Assembly: GCA_011391695.1 (NCBI GenBank)
Contig: JAABQB010000005.1
Location: forward strand, 1 to 64,000
Reading direction: 5' to 3'
Length of the DNA: 64,000 nucleotides
From: Desulfobacteraceae bacterium
GTDB taxonomy: Bacteria; Desulfobacterota; Desulfobacteria; Desulfobacterales; RPRI01
Shown: piece by piece, positions 1 to 7,011 of the stretch
Numbering within the stretch: position 1 is the stretch's first letter
How the letters are laid out: every line of letters begins with the position of its first letter
The notes under the pieces: model-generated
The model's input: the letters and a program-made list of their open reading frames with translations, nothing else
The model's database searches: none
Told to the model about the DNA's origin: nothing
Translations under genes and position numbers: made by a program

Positions 1-181
1 AAACAGCCAATTCAGCAGTCAGTCGTTCCTCAAGTTCCGTACCCCTCAGAGATAATGCGTTGAGTTTTTCCCGCAGAGCGATGTGACCCTGCTCCAGTTC
101 ATCAAAAAGCTTTTTGAATTCCGGATGGATGGCTGTGGTTATAGTTGGTAGGATTTTATTGTTATCTCTTTGATTTAGCAT
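1..181 (-). CDS. Partial hypothetical protein, N-terminal 60 residues
   Basis: An open reading frame on the minus strand runs off the left edge. It starts at an ATG read at 181 to 179 and encodes about 60 residues beginning MLNQRDNNKILPTITTAIHP, followed by a charged, leucine-rich stretch (FKKLFDELEQGHIALREKLNAL) with the look of a short helix or coiled coil. No ribosome binding site is clear and the frame stays open upstream, so the start is uncertain. I do not recognise a family. The gene is divergent from the XRE regulator to its right. Confidence 0.45.
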   Translation of the reverse strand, partial: MLNQRDNNKILPTITTAIHPEFKKLFDELEQGHIALREKLNALSLRGTELEERLTAELAV

Positions 182-379
182 GGTTACAATCTGCTTACAC
201 TCGTGTATTGTCGAATAGCGATATCCTTCTGATTATCATTTTCATGCCAATTAAAGACCAATTTCAATGCAGGGTCTATATGCATATATAAGACACCAAG
301 TCAATTATTTATAATAAACGACTTTATGTCCCTTACAAATATGTTTGTCATAGGCTATTTGAGAAAAAACTGGAGACAG

Positions 380-718
380 ATGATGACAGGCATAAAAAAG
401 AAATTAGGGATGCGCTTGTTTCAATTGCGTAAAGATGCCGGGATAACTCAGGCGAAATTGGCGGCTGATACAAATCTCAGTATCGATTTGATCAGCCGCA
501 TAGAGAGAGGAGAAAGATCGCCATCCTTAGAAACTATAGAAAAGATTTCAAAAGCTCTGAATATCCGCCCGGCTGATTTGTTCAATTTTGACAACGAAGA
601 AATCAAGCTACAAGCGGAGTGCCCATTTGAAGTTATGGAGCTGTGGAGACTTTTGAAGGAAGGCAAGCCTCATCACGTCAAAAAAATCTGTCAGATTGCC
701 AAGATTGTTATAGGATGA
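380..718 (+). CDS. XRE-family helix-turn-helix regulator
   Basis: This is a small DNA-binding protein of about 112 residues. The N-terminal half is a classic XRE/Cro-cI helix-turn-helix: GMRLFQLRKDAGITQAKLA, then ISRIERGERSPSLETIEKISKALNI. The tail of about 45 residues has no recognised sensor domain. I chose ATG 380 because GGAG lies a few bases upstream (372-375) and the homologous region begins right after it. The frame is open back to 326, so ATG 341 or 326 is possible. It is a lone regulator facing away from the truncated gene on its left; its target is unknown. Confidence 0.8.
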   Translation: MMTGIKKKLGMRLFQLRKDAGITQAKLAADTNLSIDLISRIERGERSPSLETIEKISKALNIRPADLFNFDNEEIKLQAECPFEVMELWRLLKEGKPHHVKKICQIAKIVIG

Positions 719-1041
719 TTGCGGCCTGCATATAATGTGATCCCTCCCGTCAGAATCTTCTATACACCCGATAGTCTCAATATATTATCCCCTTGACGTA
801 TAAAATCCTTCCTCATATAGTTCCATCATGAAACAACACTCTTATAAAAGACCGTTTTATTGCGTTTTTGAAATTGATGATATTTAGCAAGCCTCTCGGG
901 GCAGTTTATCAGAACATCATTCTCAAAAAATTCTATATTGTTTGACAAGTTAATTTTTATGATAATATAAAGATAACTGATATTTTTAAGCGGAAAACAA
1001 GCTGACCCAACTCAATATAAACTTAATAACGGATTGATATT
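719..1041. other. Intergenic region between the XRE gene and fmdB
   Basis: This 323-base AT-rich stretch has no supported gene. The only signal I can support is the promoter-like pair at 942-971 ahead of fmdB. Neither strand gives a convincing short reading frame with a ribosome binding site. Confidence 0.5.
942..971 (+). promoter_or_regulatory. Sigma-70-type promoter upstream of fmdB
   Basis: A perfect -35 box TTGACA (942-947) is followed after 18 bases by TATAAA (966-971). Transcription would start near 978, giving a leader of about 60 bases before the fmdB start at 1042. Confidence 0.55.
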
Positions 1042-1287
1042 ATGCCAATATATGAATTTAAATGCTCGAAATGCTCTGAATTTTTTGAGCTGCTGTTAAT
1101 GAATAGTAATGAAGAAGAAGAGCTTAAATGCCCAAAATGTGGAAGCGATGCTTTTGAGCGGGTTATCAGCACAACCAATTTTGCAATGGGTGGCAGTTCC
1201 GGCAATAAACCATCTGTTAACTCTCAGACCAGATCATGTTCGAGCGGTTCCTGCACGACCTATGATATACCCGGACATTCCAGATAG
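1042..1287 (+). CDS. FmdB-family zinc-ribbon protein
   Basis: This 81-residue protein starts MPIYEFKCSKC, the signature opening of the FmdB / CxxC_CxxC_SSSS family. Four cysteines in two CxxC pairs (C8/C11 and C30/C33) should bind one zinc. The tail is low-complexity and Ser/Cys-rich, as is usual for the family. The founding member was described as a possible regulator of formamidase genes, but the role of most members is not known. It is a single gene with its own promoter. The stop codon TAG (1285-1287) lies at the edge of a decayed repeat copy (1286-1320). Confidence 0.88.
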   Translation: MPIYEFKCSKCSEFFELLLMNSNEEEELKCPKCGSDAFERVISTTNFAMGGSSGNKPSVNSQTRSCSSGSCTTYDIPGHSR

Positions 1288-1320
1288 TTTCATTCTGTAA
1301 ATAGCCCTTTTGTGCAATCT
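1286..1320 (+). repeat. Decayed end fragment of the 5727-5907 repeat element
   Basis: The 35 bases here match 5728-5762 at 29 of 35 positions without gaps, including the shared core GCCCTTTTGTGC. The similarity ends at 1320. This is best read as a truncated, diverged copy of the inverted-repeat element found upstream of pyrR. Confidence 0.6.
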
Positions 1321-1338
1321 ATTTTAAAATCTACAGGA

Positions 1339-1354
1339 TTTTTACGAGTCCATC
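1339..1354 (+). repeat. Copy of the TTTTTACGAGTCCATC dispersed motif
   Basis: The 13 bases TTACGAGTCCATC at 1342-1354 recur exactly on the opposite strand at 57082-57094, within the hairpin array near ilvE. A diverged copy lies at 25913-25932. It sits between fmdB and the Feo operon next to another repeat fragment. Confidence 0.5.
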
Positions 1355-1392
1355 TCTCTCTCCAGACCATAAAAGCATAATAAATCTGGTTT

Positions 1393-1429
1393 GTTGACAA
1401 TTATTCCTTCAGGCATTATTATTGTCAAC
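1393..1429. promoter_or_regulatory. Inverted repeat, candidate operator of the Feo operon
   Basis: GTTGACAAT (1393-1401) and ATTGTCAAC (1421-1429) are perfect 9-bp inverted arms separated by 19 bases. They end 32 bases before the start of the Fur-FeoA gene. Its position fits an operator, possibly bound by the encoded Fur protein itself. The arms resemble but do not equal the classical Fur box, so the binding protein is inferred. Confidence 0.5.
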
Positions 1430-1453
1430 GATATTAATAAGGATATCAATAAG
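1430..1453 (+). repeat. Tandem 12-bp direct repeat over the ribosome binding site
   Basis: GATATTAATAAG (1430-1441) is followed immediately by GATATCAATAAG (1442-1453), identical at 11 of 12 positions. Each unit is followed by a G, giving an AAGG; the second serves as the ribosome binding site of the gene starting at 1462. Confidence 0.6.
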
Positions 1454-1461
1454 GAACAGAC

Positions 1462-2145
1462 ATGAAACGGACTCATAACCAGGAAAAGAAACAATTCGAA
1501 AAACTTTTTAAGAAGGGTAATATCGATAACTTTGAAGACAGGTTCAAAGTCCTTGAGGCTTTTCTTCAAACAGAAAAGCACTTAACTTCTGCAGAGCTGA
1601 CACAAATTCTGAATGATAACGGATATAATCTGGATAATGAGTTTGTAAGAGATACTTTGAAACTGATGTGCAACTTTGGTTTTGCACGGAAAAACAAATT
1701 TGATAATGGCGTGGTTCGTTATGAACACTGGCATCTGGGGCAGCACCACGATCATATGATATGTATAAAATGCAAGAAAATCGTTGAGTTTGAAGAAGAT
1801 GCCATGGAAAATTTGCAGATCGATATCGCTTCAAAGCATGGGTTTCACCTGCTTCAGCATAAAATGGAACTATATGGAATTTGTTCCGAATGTTTGAAAG
1901 AAAGAGTGAGGCTTATGCCACTTTCAATGGCAAAGCAGGGCGAGCGGCTTGTTATCAGAGATATTATGGGCGGTTCCGGTGCCCGTATGCGCCTTTTAAG
2001 TATGGGAATCAGACCTGAAGACGAGATTGATGTTGTTACAAATTTCAGCAAGGGACAGGTTGTTATTGCCGTGCAATCAAGCAGATATGTAATCGGGCAG
2101 GGCCTTGCGCAAAAAATAATTGTTGAACCTGTTATTGAAGGCTGA
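1462..2145 (+). CDS. Fur-family regulator fused to a FeoA domain
   Basis: This is a two-domain protein of 227 residues. Residues 1-150 form a Fur-family metalloregulator: a winged-helix N-terminus, the metal-site stretch QHHDH (94-98), and two structural zinc pairs, C101/C104 and C141/C144. Residues 152-225 form a FeoA (SH3-like) domain, with the conserved LSMGIRPEDEI. Fur represses iron-uptake genes when iron is plentiful; FeoA supports the FeoB ferrous-iron channel. It is the first gene of the operon with feoA and feoB, ending 12 bases before feoA. The fusion recalls DtxR-type regulators, which also carry an SH3-like domain. The frame is continuous, so this is a real fusion and not two overlapping genes. 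Confidence 0.92.
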   Translation: MKRTHNQEKKQFEKLFKKGNIDNFEDRFKVLEAFLQTEKHLTSAELTQILNDNGYNLDNEFVRDTLKLMCNFGFARKNKFDNGVVRYEHWHLGQHHDHMICIKCKKIVEFEEDAMENLQIDIASKHGFHLLQHKMELYGICSECLKERVRLMPLSMAKQGERLVIRDIMGGSGARMRLLSMGIRPEDEIDVVTNFSKGQVVIAVQSSRYVIGQGLAQKIIVEPVIEG

Positions 2146-2157
2146 GGAGCGTTATTC

Positions 2158-2394
2158 ATGCTGCTGAGTGAATTGATGGAAGGTGAGACCGGGGTAATAG
2201 TACGGGTAGGCGGAAACGGCGCCTTACGCAGAAGAATTCTTGAAATGGGAATAGTGAAAGGCACCAAAATCTATATCGATAAGTACGCCCCGTTGAAAGA
2301 TCCGTTAGAACTGATTGTAAAAAATTATCATATTTCTCTCCGGGTTGAAGAGGCAGCGCAAATAACAGTAGAAAAACAGCAGCAACAGGACTGA
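2158..2394 (+). CDS. feoA: Ferrous iron transport protein A
   Basis: A 78-residue FeoA protein with a single SH3-like fold; the stretch RILEMGIVKGTKI is typical. FeoA is a small cytoplasmic protein thought to work with the FeoB iron transporter. The start ATG is preceded by GAGGAG at 2142-2147, which overlaps the stop codon of the Fur-FeoA gene. feoB follows 8 bases after its stop. This gives the operon two FeoA domains, one free and one fused to Fur. Confidence 0.93.
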   Translation: MLLSELMEGETGVIVRVGGNGALRRRILEMGIVKGTKIYIDKYAPLKDPLELIVKNYHISLRVEEAAQITVEKQQQQD

Positions 2395-2402
2395 ATTGCT
2401 CA

Positions 2403-4586
2403 ATGTCTGAAAGAAAAGCCATAACTATTGCGCTTGCCGGCAATCCCAACTCAGGTAAAACAACCATTTTCAACAACTTAACCGGCACAAGGCAGAAGGT
2501 GGGAAACTGGCCGGGTGTCACCGTGGAAAAAAAAGAAGGGCTTATCCAGAAGTTTGGGTACGATCTTAAAATCGTAGATCTTCCCGGAACATACAGCCTA
2601 ACCCCATATTCGATAGAAGAAATCGTAGCCAGAGACTTTGTGCTGGAAGAATACCCTGATGTTATCATTGATATTATAGACGCGTCCAACCTCGAAAGAA
2701 GCCTCTATCTTGCAACCCAGTTAAGGGAAATCGACAGCAAGGTGCTTTTTGCTCTTAACATGGCAGATCTTGCCAGTTCGCACGGAACTAAAATTGATGC
2801 CGAAAAACTTTCCGACCTTCTCGATGTGCCCGTTGCATTTACCGTGGGAAACAAGAATGTTGGAATGGATAACCTTTTGAAAGAAGCAATAAAACTTGCT
2901 GAATCGAATCCGGATAAAAGGGAAAACCGGAATGTGAAATACAGCAGGGATATCGAGAATGCTATTTCAAAAATTCAAGACCTTATTGAAGAAAAAGCAA
3001 AAGACCGGATTAACTACAAGAGCAGATGGACGGCAATAAAACTTCTTGAGGATGACAAGATTGTTAAAGAGCGCTTTGCCGAAAAAGCAGGAGCAGCCGG
3101 GGAAGAGATACTTGAAGAAACCGGAGTTCTTCGAAAATCCCTGTTGAATTCTTTTGATGAAGATCCTGAAATAGTGATGACTGATGACCGGTACGGGTTT
3201 ATTGCCGGCATCATCAAGGAAATACAGACAACAACGATAAAACAGCGGGTGGACGTTTCTCGCAATATCGATCTTGTTTTGACCAACCGTTTCATAGGTT
3301 TTCCGATTTTCATTTTCTTCATATGGGCCATGTTCCAGATGACTTTTACTCTCGGGGCATACCCGATGGATTGGATTCATAGCGGTGTAAATCTAATTTC
3401 TTCATTTGCAGGTAGCATTGTTCCAGAAAGTCTTTTTAAAGATTTGCTGATAAATGGAATTATCGGGGGGGTCGGAAGCGTAATAGTTTTTCTGCCGAAT
3501 ATCCTGATTCTTTTCTTCTGTATCGCCCTGTTCGAAGATACCGGATACATGGCAAGAGCGGCTTTTATCATGGACAAGATCATGCACCTTATAGGGCTTC
3601 ACGGAAAGTCGTTTATACCGATGCTGATGGGATTCGGATGTAATGTCCCGGCAATAATGGCAACAAGAACTTTAGAAAGCGAAAAAGACCGTATTCTTAC
3701 AATCCTGATTACTCCTTTCATGTCTTGTTCCGCCAAGCTTCCGGTTTATATCGTGCTTGCCGGCACATTTTTTGCCGCAAAAGCGGGCAATGTAATTTTC
3801 TCCTTATACCTTCTCGGGATTATTCTTTCCATAATATCCGGCAGGCTTTTCCGTTCAACTCTTCTCAAAGGCATTGATGCTCCTTTTGTAATGGAACTGC
3901 CTCCATACCGGGTCCCGATGTTAAGAAGCTTGATGATTCATATGTGGGACCGGAGCAAGATGTTTTTAAGAAAAATGGGGGGTATAATACTGGTGGGTTC
4001 GGTTATCGTGTGGGCACTTTCGGCTTTTCCCCGGCATGTAGAATATTCCGCAGATTATTCATCTGAAATTAACCGGGCAAATGAATCATTCAATATAAAA
4101 ATTGCCGCAGCCGATGAAAAAGATAAAGAGCCGTTAAAAAATGAAAGAATTGTTGCCATAACTGAAATAGAAAAATTAATGAGCGCGGAACAAACCGAAA
4201 AATCATACATGGGAAGAATAGGGAAAGGGATCTCTCCGTTTTTTGAACCGCTCGGTATCGACTGGCGGGGCAGCGTTTCGCTTTTAACCGGCTTTTTTGC
4301 CAAGGAAATAGTCGTAAGCACTTTAGGAGTGCTCTATTCAACCAAAAGCTCCGATGATAAAGACGCCTTAAAAAACGCACTGCGCTCCTCCGGCATGACT
4401 CCCCTTTCCGCTCTGTCCATGATGGTTTTTGTGCTTCTTTATCTGCCATGTCTGGCTACTATCGCAATGATAAGGAAGGAAACCGCCTCTTTCAAATGGA
4501 CTGCTTTCAGCATAATATACAGCACATCGGTTGCATGGATTGCGTCTTTTTGCGTCTATCAGGGAGGAAAACTGCTCGGCTATTAA
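2403..4586 (+). CDS. feoB: Ferrous iron transport protein B
   Basis: A full-length FeoB of 727 residues, the inner-membrane Fe(II) transporter. The N-terminal GTPase domain has the P-loop GNPNSGKT (13-20) and DLPGTYSL (G3), followed by the helical regulatory domain. The C-terminal part carries the hydrophobic segments, including GFGCNVPAIMATR and the SCSAKLPVY core motifs. It is the last gene of the Feo operon. Its coding region runs into a G-rich tract just after the stop at 4586. A reading frame on the same strand from 4448 overlaps its end but is not a real start of the next gene. Confidence 0.96.
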   Translation: MSERKAITIALAGNPNSGKTTIFNNLTGTRQKVGNWPGVTVEKKEGLIQKFGYDLKIVDLPGTYSLTPYSIEEIVARDFVLEEYPDVIIDIIDASNLERSLYLATQLREIDSKVLFALNMADLASSHGTKIDAEKLSDLLDVPVAFTVGNKNVGMDNLLKEAIKLAESNPDKRENRNVKYSRDIENAISKIQDLIEEKAKDRINYKSRWTAIKLLEDDKIVKERFAEKAGAAGEEILEETGVLRKSLLNSFDEDPEIVMTDDRYGFIAGIIKEIQTTTIKQRVDVSRNIDLVLTNRFIGFPIFIFFIWAMFQMTFTLGAYPMDWIHSGVNLISSFAGSIVPESLFKDLLINGIIGGVGSVIVFLPNILILFFCIALFEDTGYMARAAFIMDKIMHLIGLHGKSFIPMLMGFGCNVPAIMATRTLESEKDRILTILITPFMSCSAKLPVYIVLAGTFFAAKAGNVIFSLYLLGIILSIISGRLFRSTLLKGIDAPFVMELPPYRVPMLRSLMIHMWDRSKMFLRKMGGIILVGSVIVWALSAFPRHVEYSADYSSEINRANESFNIKIAAADEKDKEPLKNERIVAITEIEKLMSAEQTEKSYMGRIGKGISPFFEPLGIDWRGSVSLLTGFFAKEIVVSTLGVLYSTKSSDDKDALKNALRSSGMTPLSALSMMVFVLLYLPCLATIAMIRKETASFKWTAFSIIYSTSVAWIASFCVYQGGKLLGY

Positions 4587-4592
4587 TAATCA

Positions 4593-4623
4593 GGGGTTGG
4601 GGGTTAGGGGCCAGGGTTCAGGG
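4593..4623 (+). repeat. G-rich tract with G-quadruplex potential
   Basis: Five runs of G (4593-4596, 4599-4603, 4607-4610, 4614-4616, 4621-4623) are separated by loops of 2 to 4 bases on the coding strand, directly after feoB. The units are variants of GGGGTTAGGG. The tract lies in the 95-base gap between feoB and the radical SAM gene. Confidence 0.6.
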
Positions 4624-4681
4624 CTCGGAAACTCCTGGGCAGAGCCCGGAAGCTTCGCTCCTGCAACGAGGAACCAACGAA

Positions 4682-5611
4682 GTGTTTCAACCTGCCTACA
4701 TAGAAACCTATAAAAAAGGCCTGCTGAAGAAAAAGGCGGAACAGGCTCGAATAATTCTTGCCTCATGTGTCCTGTGCCCGAGGCAGTGCAAAGTTGACAG
4801 GCTTTCCGGCGAAACCGGAGTCTGTAAAACAGGTGCAAGGGCGATGGTGTCAAGTTACAATGCCCATTTTGGAGAAGAGGCTCCGCTTGTTGGAAAAAAC
4901 GGTTCCGGTACAATATTTTTTACCCATTGCAATCTTCTTTGCGTGTTTTGTCAGAACTACGACATAAGCCATGAACGATGCGGCGAAGAGGTTTCGGACG
5001 AGCAACTGGCCGGCATAATGCTTGCCCTTCAAAAAGCGGGCTGCCACAATATCAATTTTGTCACTCCATCCCATGTTGTGCCGCAGATTCTTTCCGCCCT
5101 CGAGATAGCAGTTGAAAAAGACCTTCATATTCCCCTTGTTTACAATACAGGAGGTTATGACAGGGTTGAAACACTGAAAATTCTTGATGGCGTTATTGAT
5201 ATCTATATGCCCGATTTCAAGTTCTGGGATCCGTATATTGCTGATAAAGCGTGTGACGCAAGAGACTATCCGGAGTTTGCCCGAAATGCTCTGGCCGAGA
5301 TGTTCAGGCAGGTTGGAGACCTTGTTGTGGACGAAAACGGAATTGCTCAGCGTGGCTTGCTGGTCCGGCATCTTGTAATGCCGAACGGGCATGCAGGAAC
5401 AAGAGAAGTAATGCGGTTTATTGCAGATAAAATATCAAAAAACACCTATGTAAATATCATGTTTCAGTACAGACCCTGCGGAAAAGCTCATCAGTTCAGG
5501 GCATTTTCCTCAAGACCGTCCGATGAAGATTTTGACGAAGCGGTTAAAGCGGCAAAAGAAGAAGGAATAACCCGCATAGATAAACCAAAGCGGGTCTTTA
5601 CTTTTCTATAA
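4682..5611 (+). CDS. PflX-like radical SAM protein (COG1313)
   Basis: A radical SAM enzyme of 309 residues related to pyruvate formate-lyase activating enzymes and to the PflX/AmrS group. An N-terminal cysteine cluster (CVLCPRQCKV, then GVCKTG) precedes the SAM-binding [4Fe-4S] motif CNLLCVFC (C-x3-C-x2-C). The protein it activates or modifies is unknown. I place the start at GTG 4682, giving VFQPAYIETYKKG, because GAGGA lies 9 bases upstream (4668-4672) and family members begin at this point. The frame is open back to 4448, inside feoB and across the G-rich tract, but that extension has no family similarity. Confidence 0.85.
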   Translation: MFQPAYIETYKKGLLKKKAEQARIILASCVLCPRQCKVDRLSGETGVCKTGARAMVSSYNAHFGEEAPLVGKNGSGTIFFTHCNLLCVFCQNYDISHERCGEEVSDEQLAGIMLALQKAGCHNINFVTPSHVVPQILSALEIAVEKDLHIPLVYNTGGYDRVETLKILDGVIDIYMPDFKFWDPYIADKACDARDYPEFARNALAEMFRQVGDLVVDENGIAQRGLLVRHLVMPNGHAGTREVMRFIADKISKNTYVNIMFQYRPCGKAHQFRAFSSRPSDEDFDEAVKAAKEEGITRIDKPKRVFTFL

Positions 5612-5726
5612 CTGCCGCATTCGCTGTTTCGGTTCAAAAAAACCTTTATCCATACGCACATCAATATTATCTCTTGAACAAAATGGCATGCATGGTATAA
5701 AAAGGCATATTATCTGTGATTATATT

Positions 5727-5907
5727 TAGTTTCCATCCGGAAATGGCCCTTTTGTGCGATCTCGGTGTCAATCTGCGGGATTTCTTGTGCGACATACATC
5801 GCGTATGTCTCCGCGCAATCCCTTGATTTTCTTGAGCTTGCCCGAAATTGCCTATTTCCGAATCGGAAACTTGATTGTGTCTTATTTTTGTTTCCGGATG
5901 GACACTA
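5727..5907. mobile_element. Inverted-repeat element (MITE-like), about 180 bp
   Basis: The ends TAGTTTCCATCCGGAAA (5727-5743) and TTTCCGGATGGACACTA (5891-5907) are inverted copies matching at 16 of 17 positions. Inside are a hairpin with arms GACATAC and GTATGTC (about 5792-5810), an outer pair GGGATT/AATCCC, and a small palindrome TTTCCGAATCGGAAA. A 72-residue frame runs through it, but it looks like a by-product. A decayed copy of one end lies at 1286-1320. There is no transposase and no clear target duplication, so it would be a non-autonomous element. Confidence 0.6.
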
Positions 5908-5957
5908 TTTATTAAAAAATGTGAACTCTTATCAAGCAAACAAATACCGGAGAAACA

Positions 5958-6494
5958 ATGAAAACTGCATATCCAATACTTGATGCGGCGGATATAGAGC
6001 GCATCATTACCAGAATTACTCATGAAATTCTCGAGGTTCACAAGGGGGCTGACAATCTTTCTCTGATTGGAATTCAGACCCGCGGAGTTTTCCTTGCCAG
6101 ACGAATACAGTCTTTAATAAAAAATATTGAAGGGGTTGAAATACCGACCGGCATAATCGACATTACCCTGTACAGGGATGACTGGACAAGGATAAGCCAC
6201 CATCCCGTAGTTCAGGCAACCGATATTTTCTTTTCCATAGATGAAAAACAGCTTGTATTGGTTGATGATGTTCTGTTTACAGGAAGGACAATCAGGGCCG
6301 CTATGGATGCAATTATGGATTATGGAAGGCCTGACCGCATAGAGCTTGCGGTGCTTGTTGACAGAGGCCACAGGGAGCTTCCTATTCAGGCAAACTATGT
6401 CGGGAAACAGGTCACAACCCGGCGTCTTGAAACCGTTAACGTTCTGCTGTCCGAACATGACGGCACAGATGAAGTAGTCATAGAAAAAGGATAG
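5958..6494 (+). CDS. pyrR: PyrR: uracil phosphoribosyltransferase / pyr operon attenuator
   Basis: A 178-residue type I phosphoribosyltransferase. The PRPP-binding loop is LVLVDDVLFTGRTIRAA, and LIGIQTRGVFLARRI and VDRGHRELP are PyrR signatures. PyrR converts uracil and PRPP to UMP; in many bacteria it also binds pyr mRNA to control attenuation. No other pyr gene is nearby here, so the regulatory role cannot be judged. The MoaB-type gene follows after 3 bases, suggesting cotranscription. The 180-bp inverted-repeat element sits directly upstream and may separate it from its original promoter. Confidence 0.93.
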   Translation: MKTAYPILDAADIERIITRITHEILEVHKGADNLSLIGIQTRGVFLARRIQSLIKNIEGVEIPTGIIDITLYRDDWTRISHHPVVQATDIFFSIDEKQLVLVDDVLFTGRTIRAAMDAIMDYGRPDRIELAVLVDRGHRELPIQANYVGKQVTTRRLETVNVLLSEHDGTDEVVIEKG

Positions 6495-6497
6495 TTC

Positions 6498-7004
6498 ATG
6501 GGCTCAGATGACCATAAAAAAAATGCTCCTAAAAGAGTTAAAATAGGCGTTATTTCTGTTTCATCAACAAGGACGATATCAACAGATGAAAGCGGAAGCT
6601 GGATAAAAAAGAGTGTAATAAAGGAAGGTCATGAGGTAGTCTTCTATCAGGTGGTTCCTGATGACGTTTATAATATCACCGAGATTGTAAGGAGCGCTAT
6701 TTATGAGCAGGCTCCCCATGTTCTCTTATTAACTGGAGGAACCGGGATAAGCAGCAAAGATGTCACAATTGAAGCTGTGCGTCCCTTGTTTGAAAAAGAA
6801 CTTACTGCATTCGGTCCTCTTTTCACCCAGCTCAGTTTTGAAGAAATAGACTCAGCCGCCCTGCTGTCACGCGCTACAGCCGGGATTATAGGAAAAACAA
6901 TCGTTTTTTGCATGCCGGGAAGTCTGAATGCCTGCAAACTAGCCTGCAAGGTTTTGATCTTTCCGGAACTGGGGCATCTTGCCAGGCATATCACAGAGGG
7001 ATAA
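6498..7004 (+). CDS. MoaB/MogA-family molybdopterin adenylyltransferase-like protein
   Basis: A 168-residue protein of the MoaB/MogA fold. The conserved stretch LLTGGTGISSKDVTIEAV and the FCMPGSLNACKLA motif form the molybdopterin-binding site. Family members adenylate molybdopterin on the way to the molybdenum or tungsten cofactor; sulfate reducers need this for formate dehydrogenases. It lies 3 bases after pyrR and ends 7 bases before the glycogen debranching gene, so the three may share a transcript. MoaB or MogA cannot be chosen from sequence alone. Confidence 0.88.
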   Translation: MGSDDHKKNAPKRVKIGVISVSSTRTISTDESGSWIKKSVIKEGHEVVFYQVVPDDVYNITEIVRSAIYEQAPHVLLLTGGTGISSKDVTIEAVRPLFEKELTAFGPLFTQLSFEEIDSAALLSRATAGIIGKTIVFCMPGSLNACKLACKVLIFPELGHLARHITEG

Positions 7005-7011
7005 GTTTGTG

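Noticed and set aside
3747-3770. GGCAC...TTGC pattern with sigma-54 spacing in feoB
   Set aside because: It lies deep in coding sequence with poor flanks and no activator site.
4448-4681. Upstream extension of the PflX-like frame into feoB
   Set aside because: It overlaps the last 139 bases of feoB and reads through the G-rich tract; GTG 4682 has a good ribosome binding site and fits the family N-terminus.
5765-5983. 72-codon frame in the repeat element
   Set aside because: It lies within the inverted-repeat element, has no ribosome binding site and overlaps the pyrR start.
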